NCBI RefSeq assembly: GCF_000716875.1
Contig: NZ_JNWQ01000006.1
Location: forward strand, 62,001 to 126,000
Origin: Streptomyces novaecaesareae
Lineage (GTDB): Bacteria; Actinomycetota; Actinomycetes; Streptomycetales; Streptomycetaceae
DNA length: 64,000 nt
Direction of reading: 5' to 3'
Part shown: in pieces, positions 25,721-36,920 of the stretch
How the letters are laid out: each line of letters starts with the position of its first letter
Numbering within the stretch: position 1 is the first letter of the stretch
Notes under the pieces: model-generated
What the model was told of the DNA's origin: nothing
What the model saw: the letters and a program-made list of their open reading frames with translations, nothing else
Database searches by the model: none
Position numbers and translations under genes: made by a program

Positions 25721-26809
25721 GTGACCGCCGACGGCCCGGACGGGGTGCCGCCGCTGCACCTGCCCCGACGGACCCGGATGCTGCTGTACGGCTCGCTCCT
25801 GCTGCTGGTCGCGGCCGTGGTGGCCGCTCTGGCCATCGGCCCGGGGACCACCCTGGCGCCGCTGCTCGCGGTGGCCCCCGTCCTCGCCGGGGCGACCACC
25901 CGGCGGGCCCGAGTGCCGCTGCTGGTCGGCGCGGCGGCGCTGCTCACGGTCGGGCTGCTGGAGTCGGCCAACGCGCAGCTGCCGGCCTCCGTGCGGATCA
26001 GCGTGCCGGTCACCGTCCTGGCCTCGACGCTGGCCAGCGCCGCCAGTGTCGTCCTGGTGGCGGCCCGCGAGCGGGAGCTGTTCCAGGTCCGGACGGTGGC
26101 CGAGGCGGCGCAGCGGGCCCTGCTGCGGCCGCCGCCCGAACGGATCGGCCCGCTGCGGGTGGCGGTGCGCTACGTCGCGGCGGCGGCCGAGGCCCGGATC
26201 GGCGGGGACCTGTACGCCGTGGTCGAGACCCGGTTCGGGGTGCGGATCCTGCTCGGCGACGTCCAGGGGCACGGGCTCCCGGCAGTGGAGACGGCGGCGG
26301 ACGTGCTCGGGGTGTTCCGGGAGGCGGCGCGGACCGAGCCCGATCCCGGGCGGCTAGCGGAGCGCCTGGACGCGGCGCTCACCGCCCGCCCGGACGCGGA
26401 CCGGTTCGCCACCGCGCTGCTGCTCGACGTGGCGCCGGACCGGGGGCCGGTGCGGGTGGTGAACTGCGGCCACCCGCCCCCGCTGCTGCGCCGGGCGGGC
26501 CGGGTGAGCGAGCTGGAACCCCCCTTCTCCGCGCCGCCGCTGGGCCTGCTCGGGCTGACCGGCGACGAGTACCCTGCGCGGGCGTTCGAGCCGGAGCCGG
26601 GCGACCTGCTGCTCCTGCACACCGACGGCGTCTCGGAGGCCCGGGACGCCGGGGGCCGGTTCTACCCGCTGGCGGAGCGGCTGCCCGGGCTGCACGGCGG
26701 GAGCCCGGCCGACCTGCTGGACGCGGTGCTGGCGGACGTCGGCGGCTGGGTCGGGGACACCGGGCTGGCGGACGACGCGGCGGTGCTGGCGGTGCGCTGG
26801 GAGCCGTGA
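25721..26809 (+). CDS. Membrane-anchored SpoIIE-type PP2C phosphatase
   Basis: 362 residues from a GTG start. Three or four membrane segments (about 20-42, 46-75, 90-112) precede a PP2C SpoIIE/RsbU domain (about 130-360) with ARIGGDLYAVVE and ILLGDVQGHGLPA metal-binding motifs and LLLLHTDGVSEARD. It is likely to dephosphorylate an anti-sigma-factor antagonist in response to a membrane signal. No anti-sigma or antagonist gene is adjacent, so the partner is unknown. Confidence 0.9.
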   Translation: MTADGPDGVPPLHLPRRTRMLLYGSLLLLVAAVVAALAIGPGTTLAPLLAVAPVLAGATTRRARVPLLVGAAALLTVGLLESANAQLPASVRISVPVTVLASTLASAASVVLVAARERELFQVRTVAEAAQRALLRPPPERIGPLRVAVRYVAAAAEARIGGDLYAVVETRFGVRILLGDVQGHGLPAVETAADVLGVFREAARTEPDPGRLAERLDAALTARPDADRFATALLLDVAPDRGPVRVVNCGHPPPLLRRAGRVSELEPPFSAPPLGLLGLTGDEYPARAFEPEPGDLLLLHTDGVSEARDAGGRFYPLAERLPGLHGGSPADLLDAVLADVGGWVGDTGLADDAAVLAVRWEP

Positions 26810-26879
26810 TCGGGCGGCTGGGGCTCGATTGTCAGTGCTGTGTGCAATGGTTCACGCACGGTCGGGGCCGCCGGCCGTG

Positions 26880-26956
26880 CTGACGGCTGACGGCTGACGG
26901 CTGACGGCTGACGGCTGACGGCTGACGGCTGACGGCTGACGGCTGACGGCTGACGA
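26880..26956. repeat. Heptanucleotide tandem repeat CTGACGG x10 plus one degenerate
   Basis: Ten perfect copies of CTGACGG (26880-26949) and an eleventh copy CTGACGA (26950-26956). It ends 12 bases before the ATG of the DUF3224 gene and forms part of its 5' untranslated region. Confidence 0.95.
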
Positions 26957-26968
26957 GGGGACGGTGCC

Positions 26969-27361
26969 ATGGGGAGCAGGGCGAGCGGGTCGTTCGAGGT
27001 CACGGCGTTCGAGCCGGTGGAGACGGAGGAGCGGGAGGGCGGCGCGGCCTTCGGGCGGGTCAGGATCGCCAAGGCCTTCACGGGCGGGCTGAGCGGGACG
27101 GGCGAGGTGCGGATGCTCTCCGTCGCGGGTCCGTCCGGCAGCCCGGCGTCGTACGTCGCGGTGGAGCACGTGACGGGTGAACTGGACGGGCGCGAGGGCT
27201 CATTCGTGCTCCAGCATGCGGCCTGGGACACCACCGGTACGACGATACGGGTGGTGCCGGGCACGGGGACGGGCGAGCTCACCGGGATCACCGGGGAGTT
27301 CCACCTGACCGTCGACGAGTCCGGCACCCACACCTACGTCCTGGAGTACGAGCTGGGCTGA
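26969..27361 (+). CDS. DUF3224 domain-containing protein
   Basis: 130 residues; ATG with GAGGGG seven bases upstream, directly adjoining the heptanucleotide repeat. The sequence shows the DUF3224 beta-barrel pattern: GSFEVTAFEPVE at the N-terminus, a central FTGGLSGTGEVRMLS motif, FVLQHAAWDT, and GELTGITGEFHLTVDE at the C-terminus. DUF3224 proteins are lipocalin-like/allene-oxide-cyclase-like and of unknown role. The short repeat upstream may vary its expression between strains. Confidence 0.9.
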   Translation: MGSRASGSFEVTAFEPVETEEREGGAAFGRVRIAKAFTGGLSGTGEVRMLSVAGPSGSPASYVAVEHVTGELDGREGSFVLQHAAWDTTGTTIRVVPGTGTGELTGITGEFHLTVDESGTHTYVLEYELG

Positions 27362-27486
27362 GGTACGGCCTGGGGTGCGAGCCGGCTCATCTCTCCGGCC
27401 GTGTACCGCGCGTGCCGGGCGCCCGGTGCTCGGCGGCGCTGTCACGATGATGCGATCAGTGCACGATCGGCATCGGATGGTGGCGC

Positions 27487-30149
<2,663 letters not shown>

Positions 30150-30159
30150 TCACGCGGTA

Positions 30160-31701
30160 ATGGGCACGGCGAGCAGAAGAGCGGCAGCAGGCGTGGGCAT
30201 CGGGCAGACGGACATCGAGCAGGGCCAGGGCGAGGACACCGAGGAGGAGATCGACTACGGTCCCGGACTCGACCCCGAGCGGCTGAGGCTCTGCCTGGAG
30301 GTGCTCGCGGACCTCGACGAGCTGCACGTCGACCACCCGGACGCGATCACCGTCCGCAAGGCCGTCGGCGGCATATTCCGCACGCTCAAGCAGCGCCGCC
30401 GCCAGGAGACCCGGGCCCGCAAGACCGCCAACGACCGCGCGGTCACCGCCCGCACCGCCACCGGCGCACCCACCCGGATCGACGACGAGACGGCCGGCGC
30501 CTTCGGCCTGACCACCGTCACCACCACCGAGATCGCCGGCGTCCTGGAACGCCCCCGGTCCTGCTACACGTGCAAGCAGCGGTACATCGAGGTCGACGCG
30601 TTCTACCACAACCTGTGCCAGGACTGCGCCGTCAAGAACCGCTCCCACCGGGACGCCCGTGCCGACCTCACCGGCAAGCGCGCGCTGCTCACCGGCGGCC
30701 GGGCCAAGATCGGGATGTACATCGCGCTGATGCTGCTGCGCGACGGCGCCCACACCACCATCACGACGCGCTTCCCCAACGACGCGATCCGCCGCTTCAA
30801 GGCGATGCCGGACAGCGCCGAGTGGATCCACCGCCTCAAGGTCATCGGCATCGACCTGCGCGACCCGGCGCAGGTCATGGCCCTCGCCGACGAGGTCGCC
30901 GCCGACGGCCCGCTGGACATCCTGATCAACAACGCCGCGCAGACCGTGCGCCGCCCGCCGGAGTCCTACCGCGAGCTGGTCAACGCCGAGTCCGCACCGC
31001 TGCCGGCCGGCGAGCTGCCGCAGTCCACCACCATCGGCCGCTTCGGCAGCGGCAGCGTCGACCTGCCCGCGCTCCCCCACCAGGCGGGCGGTGACGACCA
31101 GCGGATCGCCGCCGAGGACGTCACCTCGCTCGCCCTGGTCACCGGCTCCGCCACCCCTGCCCGGATCGCGGCCGGCACCGCGATCGACGCCGGCGGCCTG
31201 GTACCCGACCTCGCACCCACCAACAGCTGGGTGCAGACCGTCAACGAGGTCGGCCCGGTCGAGCTGCTGGAAGTCCAGCTCTGCAACTCCACCGCGCCGT
31301 TCATCCTGATCAGCCGGCTGCGCCCGGCGATGGCCGCCTCGGCGTCCCGCCGCAAGTACGTGGTCAACGTCTCCGCCATGGAGGGCGTGTTCCAGCGCGG
31401 CTACAAGGGCGCCGGCCACCCGCACACCAACATGGCCAAGGCCGCGCTCAACATGCTCACCCGCACCAGCGCCCAGGAGATGTTCGAGACCGACGGCATC
31501 CTGATGACCGCCGTCGACACCGGCTGGATCACCGACGAGCGGCCGCACCCGGACAAGATGCGCCTCGCCGACGAGGGCTTCCACGCCCCGCTCGACCTGG
31601 TCGACGGCGCGGCCCGGGTGTACGACCCGATCGTGCGCGGCGAGCGGGGCGAGGACCTGTACGGCTGCTTCCTCAAGGACTACGACCGCTCCAACTGGTG
31701 A
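30160..31701 (+). CDS. SDR-related oxidoreductase with zinc-knuckle insertion
   Basis: 513 residues, much longer than a classical SDR (about 250). A Glu-rich N-terminal domain (1-130) is followed by CxxC...CxxC (CYTCKQ and CQDC, about 136-156), then a Rossmann domain with TGGRAKIG, LINNAAQTVRRP and a long insertion (about 265-370). The usual YxxxK catalytic Tyr is replaced: the segment reads HTNMAKAALNML, with Thr at the expected position, although the preceding Ser (NVSAMEG) is retained. No operon partner upstream; the Nudix gene follows 22 bases downstream. ATG at 30160 lies 11 bases after a TAGCAT hexamer, so the mRNA may be nearly leaderless. Confidence 0.75.
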   Translation: MGTASRRAAAGVGIGQTDIEQGQGEDTEEEIDYGPGLDPERLRLCLEVLADLDELHVDHPDAITVRKAVGGIFRTLKQRRRQETRARKTANDRAVTARTATGAPTRIDDETAGAFGLTTVTTTEIAGVLERPRSCYTCKQRYIEVDAFYHNLCQDCAVKNRSHRDARADLTGKRALLTGGRAKIGMYIALMLLRDGAHTTITTRFPNDAIRRFKAMPDSAEWIHRLKVIGIDLRDPAQVMALADEVAADGPLDILINNAAQTVRRPPESYRELVNAESAPLPAGELPQSTTIGRFGSGSVDLPALPHQAGGDDQRIAAEDVTSLALVTGSATPARIAAGTAIDAGGLVPDLAPTNSWVQTVNEVGPVELLEVQLCNSTAPFILISRLRPAMAASASRRKYVVNVSAMEGVFQRGYKGAGHPHTNMAKAALNMLTRTSAQEMFETDGILMTAVDTGWITDERPHPDKMRLADEGFHAPLDLVDGAARVYDPIVRGERGEDLYGCFLKDYDRSNW

Positions 31702-31723
31702 ACCCCCTGAAGGAGATGGCGAA

Positions 31724-32185
31724 TTGACCAGCTCGACCGCCGCACCGATGCTCGGCGCCGGAATCATCGTGCCCACCGGGGACGGCCGGGTGCTGGTCGG
31801 TCGGCGCACCACCGCCGGAGAGCCGCCCACCTGGAGCCTGCCCGGCGGCAAGGTCGACCCGGGCGAGTCCTTCGAGCGGACGGCGGCGCGCGAACTCGCC
31901 GAGGAGACCGGCATCGTGCTGCCCGCCGCGGACATGCGGGTGCTGGCCCTGCTGCTCGACCACGAGCTCGGCCGGCCCCGGCTGACCGCCGCCGTGCTGG
32001 CGCCGCCGAGCCTGGCCGAAGCGGTGGTCACCGAGCCGCACGCCTGCGGCGGCTGGGAGCGCTTCCCGCTGGACGCGCTGCCCGAGCCGATGTTCTACCC
32101 GTCCGCGCTGGTGCTGGGCAGCTGGCTGCCGCAGCTCGCCCCGGCGGCCCGGGAGAAGACGCACGGTTACCCCGTCGCCCGCTGA
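31724..32185 (+). CDS. Nudix hydrolase
   Basis: 153 residues from a TTG start preceded by AAGGAGATG. The Nudix box GGKVDPGESFERTAARELAEETGI (about 43-66) is complete, with the catalytic REUXEE. It cleaves a nucleoside diphosphate derivative of unknown identity; the domain starts almost at residue 10, typical of the MutT-like short form. It follows the SDR gene by 22 bases and is probably co-transcribed. Confidence 0.9.
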   Translation: MTSSTAAPMLGAGIIVPTGDGRVLVGRRTTAGEPPTWSLPGGKVDPGESFERTAARELAEETGIVLPAADMRVLALLLDHELGRPRLTAAVLAPPSLAEAVVTEPHACGGWERFPLDALPEPMFYPSALVLGSWLPQLAPAAREKTHGYPVAR

Positions 32186-32217
32186 CGGCGGACGACGGGG
32201 CAGCCGGCTCCGGCTCA

Positions 32218-32520
32218 GCCGTTGCGGGCGGCCTCGGGGCCGATGATCCGCTTCAGCAGCGGCAGCGTCGAGACGATGATCCCGACCGAGGCGACGAAGG
32301 CGAGGGCGACGAAGGCGGGGGCGACGACGCCGAGGTCGGCGAAGGCGCTCGTCCGCGAACACCACCTTCGGACGGGCCACCAGGCCGCGGGCCGGCGCGA
32401 CGCGCTGCGCCTGACCGCCCGACAGCTCACCGGAGCGCCGCCCCTCCAGGCCGTCCAGGCCGAGCCGGGCGAACCACGGCCGGGCCTCGGCCGGCGCGGC
32501 GGCCCGGCGCACACCGTTCA
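32218..32520 (-). pseudogene. Decayed ABC transporter ATPase and transporter tail remnant
   Basis: On the minus strand one frame reads ...ELSGGQAQRVAPARGLVARPKVVFADE: the ABC signature (LSGGQ) and Walker B (VVFADE, with about 15 residues between) without Walker A. In another frame, immediately downstream, it reads APAFVALAFVASVGIIVSTLPLLKRIIGPEAARNG up to a stop at 32218, a hydrophobic tail as in permeases. The frames do not connect and there is no start. I take this as remains of two fused or rearranged transporter genes. Confidence 0.6.
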
Positions 32521-32811
32521 GCAGCAGCGGCAGGGCCACACGGGAAAGCAGGAGGCGGCCCCCACGACCGCCTCCTGCCCCACACCTCGGCCCGGCACCC
32601 CCACGGTCGGACCTGGCCACGGCCGCGCCCAGGCACGGGGGACGCCGCCGACACCCAGCCTGCCCCGACGGAGGTGCGGCTGCCGAGGGCCGAACGTCCC
32701 GGCTCCGGGGACGAGCGGCACTGGTCACCGCTCTTGTGCGCGGGGCGCCGCTCGGTGGAAATTGGATGATGCAACCACCTCGTGACCCCACGCCGCTGAG
32801 GAGCCCTCAAC
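32521..32811. other. Gene-free stretch
   Basis: About 290 bases between the ABC remnant and the Rv1733c-like gene. No open frame with coding character or recognised RNA. The last part should contain the promoter of the gene at 32812. Confidence 0.4.
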
Positions 32812-33471
32812 GTGTCCAGCACACCCCGCCACCAGGCCCGGCCCGCGTCGCTCCCGCGACGAACCGGCCGTCAGCTGCGGCGGGCCCTCGGTGCCCGGCA
32901 CGAACCGCTCGCCCGCCCCCTCGACCGCGCCCGCGCCCGCGCCTGGCTGCTCGCCGCGCTCGGCGCGGTGCTCGCCCTCGCCCTCGCCGCGGGCGGCGCC
33001 CTGTTCCTCTACCGCGACACCGCCCCCCAGGCCGCCGCGGAGCGCGCACGGCTGCACCAGGTCGACGCGGTGATCCGCAGCACCCCGGACCACGCCGCCA
33101 CCACCGGCAGCCGCTTCGCCGGGGGTTACAGCAACCGGATCGACGTCGAGGCCGCCTGGACGGCCCCCGACGGCACCCAGCACGTCGGCACCGTCCAGGC
33201 CACGCGCTTCGCCGCCACCGGCTCGCGGATCCCGATCTGGATCGACCAGGCCGGCAACGTCTCCGCTCCCCCGGTCGACCGCGTCACCCACGCCGTCTCG
33301 GCCGCCTGCACCGGCAGCGGCGTCCTGCTCGTCCTGCTCGCCCTCCTCACCCTGGCGCTGCGGCTGCGCCTGCGAGCCCTCGACCGCCGCGCCGAAGGCG
33401 CCTGGAGCGAGGGCTGGGCACGGCTCGAAGCGCACTGGAGCGGCCGGGCGGGCCACCGGCAGGAGGACTGA
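32812..33471 (+). CDS. Rv1733c-family membrane protein
   Basis: 219 residues from GTG. Two membrane helices (about 43-66 and 165-188) flank a central extracytoplasmic domain (about 68-160) with the family pattern GYSNRIDVEAAWTAPDG and ...GRIPIWIDQAGN. Matches the Rv1733c family of actinobacteria, which are dormancy/stress-linked membrane proteins of unknown function. Basic N-terminus is cytosolic. A GC hairpin follows in the 29-base gap to the convergent YoaK gene. Confidence 0.75.
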   Translation: MSSTPRHQARPASLPRRTGRQLRRALGARHEPLARPLDRARARAWLLAALGAVLALALAAGGALFLYRDTAPQAAAERARLHQVDAVIRSTPDHAATTGSRFAGGYSNRIDVEAAWTAPDGTQHVGTVQATRFAATGSRIPIWIDQAGNVSAPPVDRVTHAVSAACTGSGVLLVLLALLTLALRLRLRALDRRAEGAWSEGWARLEAHWSGRAGHRQED

Positions 33472-33483
33472 GCCGCGGGCGAC

Positions 33484-33511
33484 GGCCCCGCCCACCGGGG
33501 TCAGCGGGGCC
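33484..33511. terminator. Bidirectional terminator
   Basis: GGCCCCGC / GCGGGGCC 8-bp stem with a 12-base loop between convergent genes; the right arm overlaps the stop codon of the YoaK gene. Confidence 0.45.
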
Positions 33512-34220
33512 GGGTCCAGGCGGGGGCGGGGGTGGGCTTGGCCGCGTGGTGGGTGAGGGCGGCGACGGCGAGGAGGAGGGCGAGGGCCAGGGCGAGGGCG
33601 GCGGGGACGGTCGCGTGGAGGACGAGGAGGGCGCCGAGGAGGGCTCCGGCGAACATCCAGACGGCGGAGGCGAGACGGCGGGGGCCGGTACGGTCGGCGG
33701 CGAGGGCGGTGATGGTCATGGTGAGCACGGTGGTGGTGAGGTCGGGGACCTTCAGTGCGCGGACCACCGCGTTCTGGCCGCCCATGGCGAAGCCGAGCAG
33801 CCCGATCAGGGTGTAGCGGACCGGGTCACAGGTGTGGCCGACGGCCGCCGCCAGGACGGTGGCCCCGGCGACGAGCACCGCCTGGACGGCGACGGCGGCG
33901 GTGAGCAGGTGCCCCCGGTGGCCGGGCAGCCGGCGGGCGAGCCGGCCGCCGGCCAGGGCCCCGAGCAGGAAGGCGGCGAGGGCGGCCAGCGAGGCGGTGG
34001 CGGAGAGGTTGGCCGCGCCGGCCAGGGCGAAGCCGAGGAACACCACGTTGCCGGTCATGTTGGCGACGAAGACGTGGCCGAGTTCGAGGTAGCTGACCGC
34101 GTCCACCACTCCGGTGACCACGGTCAGCACCAGCAGCATCGGCACCAGCGGCCCGTGCTCGGGGTCGGGTCGGGGCATCGGCATCGGCATCGGCATCGGC
34201 ATCGGCATCGGCATCCGCAT
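33501..34220 (-). CDS. YoaK family (DUF1275) membrane protein
   Basis: 239 residues with five or six membrane segments and the DUF1275 motif VTGVVDAVSYLELGHVFVANMTGNVVFLGFALAG (about 38-70). Function unknown. The N-terminus is a run of Met-Pro pairs (MRMPMPMPMP...) encoded by hexanucleotide repeats, giving eight in-frame ATG codons; GGGAGG precedes the first two, so translation likely begins at 34220 or 34214. It follows MgtC at about 95 bases and may belong to the same transcript, but no ion link is known. Confidence 0.85.
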   Translation of the reverse strand: MRMPMPMPMPMPMPMPRPDPEHGPLVPMLLVLTVVTGVVDAVSYLELGHVFVANMTGNVVFLGFALAGAANLSATASLAALAAFLLGALAGGRLARRLPGHRGHLLTAAVAVQAVLVAGATVLAAAVGHTCDPVRYTLIGLLGFAMGGQNAVVRALKVPDLTTTVLTMTITALAADRTGPRRLASAVWMFAGALLGALLVLHATVPAALALALALLLAVAALTHHAAKPTPAPAWTRPR

Positions 34221-34222
34221 CG
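34175..34222. repeat. Hexanucleotide repeat GCATCG
   Basis: Six perfect GCATCG units (34175-34210), one GCATCC and a final GCATCG, i.e. eight units covering the start codon region of the YoaK gene. On the coding strand each unit offers an in-frame ATG. Confidence 0.9.
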
Positions 34223-34314
34223 GGCCTCCCAGGCGGTTCGTGCAATGGTCCTACGGTCGCTGTGACGGTCCTGCCGTCGCGGTGACGGCCCTTCCGTTCT
34301 GCTCCCCCGCCCGC

Positions 34315-35049
34315 TCAGGCGAGCGCCGGGTTGCCCGGATCCTCCTGTTCCTCGTCCAGGTGCCAGTGCAGGTCGCGGACGCCGGGCTCCAGCGACAGCC
34401 GGGTGACGACCTGTTCGAGCGCGGGGGCGACCTGCCCGGTGATCGCGACGGTGGCCCGCAGGTTGGTGGCGTCGCCCTGCTCGGTGCGGCGGGCGCGCAG
34501 GCCGGTCGGGGCGAGGCCGGAGGCGGCGAGGGCCTGGAGCAGCAGGGCCCGGATGTGGGTCTCGGACTTGCGGTCGCACTCCAGGTGGACGGTGGCACGG
34601 ATCGCGGAGTCCGGGTCGCTGCCGGACTGCGGGGCCCGGTCGAGCAGTCGGCCGGCCGGCCGCAGGATCAGGTGGACGGCGAGCACGGCGAGCGTGCCGA
34701 GGACGGCCAGCTCCAGTTTCCCGGCCGCGGCCAGCACCCCGACGGCGGCCGAACACCACAGCGTGGCGGCGGTGTTGAGACCGCGGACGCCGGCGCCGTC
34801 GCGCAGGATGACGCCACCGCCGAGGAAGCCGATGCCGGAGACGACGTAGGAGGCGACGCGGGTGGGGCTGCCGGTGTCGCCGACGGCCTCGCTGTACAGG
34901 ACGAACAGGGTGGCCCCGGCGGCGACCAGGGCGTTGGTGCGCAGGCCGGCCATCCGGGCCCGCCACTGGCGTTCGACGCCGATCAGGGCGCCGCAGGCGA
35001 CGCCGGTGGCGAGCCGGACCAGGAAGTCGAAGGTGGTCAGGGTGTGCAC
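34315..35049 (-). CDS. MgtC/SapB family protein
   Basis: 244 residues from a GTG preceded by GGAGG; the longer frame to 36966 is spurious. The first half has four membrane segments with the MgtC signatures LATGVACGALIGVERQW (about 10-26) and SYVVSGIGFLGGGVILRDGAGVRGLNTAATLWCSAAVGVLAAAG (about 63-106). The C-terminal domain (about 160-240) is the ACT-like cytosolic domain. MgtC-type proteins are induced by low magnesium. It follows the Nramp-related transporter at 21 bases and so shares its M-box riboswitch, consistent with a magnesium role. Confidence 0.9.
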   Translation of the reverse strand: MHTLTTFDFLVRLATGVACGALIGVERQWRARMAGLRTNALVAAGATLFVLYSEAVGDTGSPTRVASYVVSGIGFLGGGVILRDGAGVRGLNTAATLWCSAAVGVLAAAGKLELAVLGTLAVLAVHLILRPAGRLLDRAPQSGSDPDSAIRATVHLECDRKSETHIRALLLQALAASGLAPTGLRARRTEQGDATNLRATVAITGQVAPALEQVVTRLSLEPGVRDLHWHLDEEQEDPGNPALA

Positions 35050-35069
35050 GACGGCACCTCCTTCACGGG

Positions 35070-36716
35070 TCAGTGGTTGAGCGCGGTCTGGACGATCTTG
35101 ATGATGACCATGGCCATGGCGACGAGCAGGTAGGCGCGCAGGGCGCCCATGCCGGCCTTGCGGGCGGTGGACATGGCGGGCTTGTCGAGGGTTTCCAGTG
35201 GGGGCATGCGCCAGTTCTCGCGGCCGGTGCGGTCGACGGGGTCCTCCTTGGTGCCGGTGCGCCCGGAGGTGAAGAAGTACCCGGCGGCCAGGACGCCCGC
35301 GACGCCGCAGCCGGTCATGATCCACAGGATCGTCCGGGAGCTGATGTTCGGCCAGACGACGGCGGCGGTCAGGATCATCGAGAGGGTGACCAGGACGCCG
35401 ACCACGGCCGAGGTGAAGGCGTTGGTCCTGGGGCCGTTGACCCAGGGGCCGAGGACGGCCCTGTCGTTGCAGAGCAGGAGGAGGAAGACGGTGGCGGAGG
35501 GCAGCAGGACGCCGGCCAGGACCTGGACGAACTGGGTCATCAGGCCCTGGGTGTATGCGGTGGACAGCAGGGTGATCGCGGCGGCCACGCTCACCAGGGC
35601 GGCGTAGATCCCGTAGAAGCCCTTGGCGCCCTTGACGCCCCGGTGCAGGGAGTGCTTGATGCCGAAGACGTCGCCGATGGCGTAGGCGGTGGACAGCGAC
35701 ACCGCGAACGCGCCGATGATCGAGGCGTCCAGCAGGGCGATGGCGAAGAGCACGCCGGCCAGGTGGCCGGCCTTGGCCTCGATGCCGCGGGCGAGGGCGG
35801 CGGCGTCGGAGAACTGGCCGAAGCCGTCGGTGCCGGCGAAGGCCGCGGCGGTGAGGCCCATCATGGCGGCGGCCCCGACGATCACGATGGCGATGCCGAT
35901 CCACAGGTCGGCCTTCTCGTAGCGCATGAAGCGCGGGGTGATCCGCTTGTCGATGACGTAGGACTGCTGGAAGAACAGCTGCCAGGGGGCGACGGTGGTG
36001 CCGACGATGGAGATGATCACGAGCATGACGGCCGCGAGCTGGCCGGAGCCGCCGGGCATGCCGGGCGTCACGAAGTCGTGGGCCATCTGCGAGGTCGTGG
36101 GGTGGACGAGGAGGTAGATCGGTACCAGCAGCAGCGAGCCGATGCAGAGCGTGACCGCGACCCGCTCGAAGCGCTGGAAGGAGCCGGTGAAGGCGGAGGC
36201 GATGATGATCGCCGCGGCGAGGACGACGGAGGCGGCCTTGGGCAGGCCGAGGTAGCCGGCGGCGAGGGTGACGCCGATGAACTCGGTGACCAGGGTCAGC
36301 GCGTTGAGGAGGAAGAGGTCGATCACGCTGAACGCGCCCCAGAACCTGCCGAAGCGTTCCAGGATCAGCCGGGCGTGGCCGACGCCGGTGACCGCGCCCA
36401 GGCGCAGCACCATCTCCTGGTTGACGTACAGCACCGGGACCAGCATCAGCAGCGTCCACAGCAGCTGGGTGCCGTAGTTCTGCCCGGCCTGGCCGTAGGT
36501 GGAGAACGCGCCCGCGTCGTTGTCCCCGACCATCACGATCAGGCCGGGGCCGATGATCGCGAGGAGCGTCTTGAGCCGGGCGGAGAGCCCGTGGCGCGGG
36601 GCGGTGTCGTCGAGCCTGATGGTGCCGAGGGCACCCTTGATGTCGCCGACGTGGGCGTCGTCCAGCACCGCGGTGCGCGCGGTCGGGACCTTCGGGTCCA
36701 GGATCACGTTGGTCAT
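35070..36716 (-). CDS. Nramp-related divalent metal transporter, probable magnesium (NRMT) type
   Basis: 548 residues with about 11 membrane segments. Canonical Nramp proteins have DPGN in TM1 and MPH in TM6; here TM1 reads DNDAGAF (residues 65-71; Pro and Asn both replaced by Ala) and TM6 reads VGTTVAPWQLFFQQS, with Ala in place of the metal-binding Met. As I remember it, loss of that Met marks the NRMT branch, which transports magnesium. The genetic context agrees: an M-box riboswitch and leader ORF precede it, and mgtC follows. The cytosolic N-terminus (1-50) is longer than in canonical Nramps. Confidence 0.85.
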   Translation of the reverse strand: MTNVILDPKVPTARTAVLDDAHVGDIKGALGTIRLDDTAPRHGLSARLKTLLAIIGPGLIVMVGDNDAGAFSTYGQAGQNYGTQLLWTLLMLVPVLYVNQEMVLRLGAVTGVGHARLILERFGRFWGAFSVIDLFLLNALTLVTEFIGVTLAAGYLGLPKAASVVLAAAIIIASAFTGSFQRFERVAVTLCIGSLLLVPIYLLVHPTTSQMAHDFVTPGMPGGSGQLAAVMLVIISIVGTTVAPWQLFFQQSYVIDKRITPRFMRYEKADLWIGIAIVIVGAAAMMGLTAAAFAGTDGFGQFSDAAALARGIEAKAGHLAGVLFAIALLDASIIGAFAVSLSTAYAIGDVFGIKHSLHRGVKGAKGFYGIYAALVSVAAAITLLSTAYTQGLMTQFVQVLAGVLLPSATVFLLLLCNDRAVLGPWVNGPRTNAFTSAVVGVLVTLSMILTAAVVWPNISSRTILWIMTGCGVAGVLAAGYFFTSGRTGTKEDPVDRTGRENWRMPPLETLDKPAMSTARKAGMGALRAYLLVAMAMVIIKIVQTALNH

Positions 36717-36733
36717 GGCAGGGCATCCCTGAA

Positions 36734-36751
36734 CCCCCTTGCGTGAGGGGG
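36734..36751 (-). promoter_or_regulatory. Hairpin occluding the ribosome site of the Nramp-related gene
   Basis: CCCCC / GGGGG stem with an 8-base loop (TCACGCAA in the transcript), in which the right arm is the AAGGGGG run about 18 bases before the ATG. It may mask the Shine-Dalgarno. Sequence inference. Confidence 0.35.
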
Positions 36752-36920
36752 CAGTTAGGGGGCACGCGGTGGCGAACCCCGCTGCGGGCGCACGGCACCG
36801 GACCGCATGGCGGCGCTGAGCGGCGGCGGCCGTGCGGACATGACGGTGCGTCAGGCGGCTTGCGTCCGGGCAGGGTTGAGTGCCGGGCGGGTGGGCCTGG
36901 TGAACGCGCAGGGGTGGTTG

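Noticed and set aside
26880..26956. CRISPR-like repeats
   Set aside because: The units are 7 bases in direct contact with no spacers and no cas genes; a simple tandem repeat.
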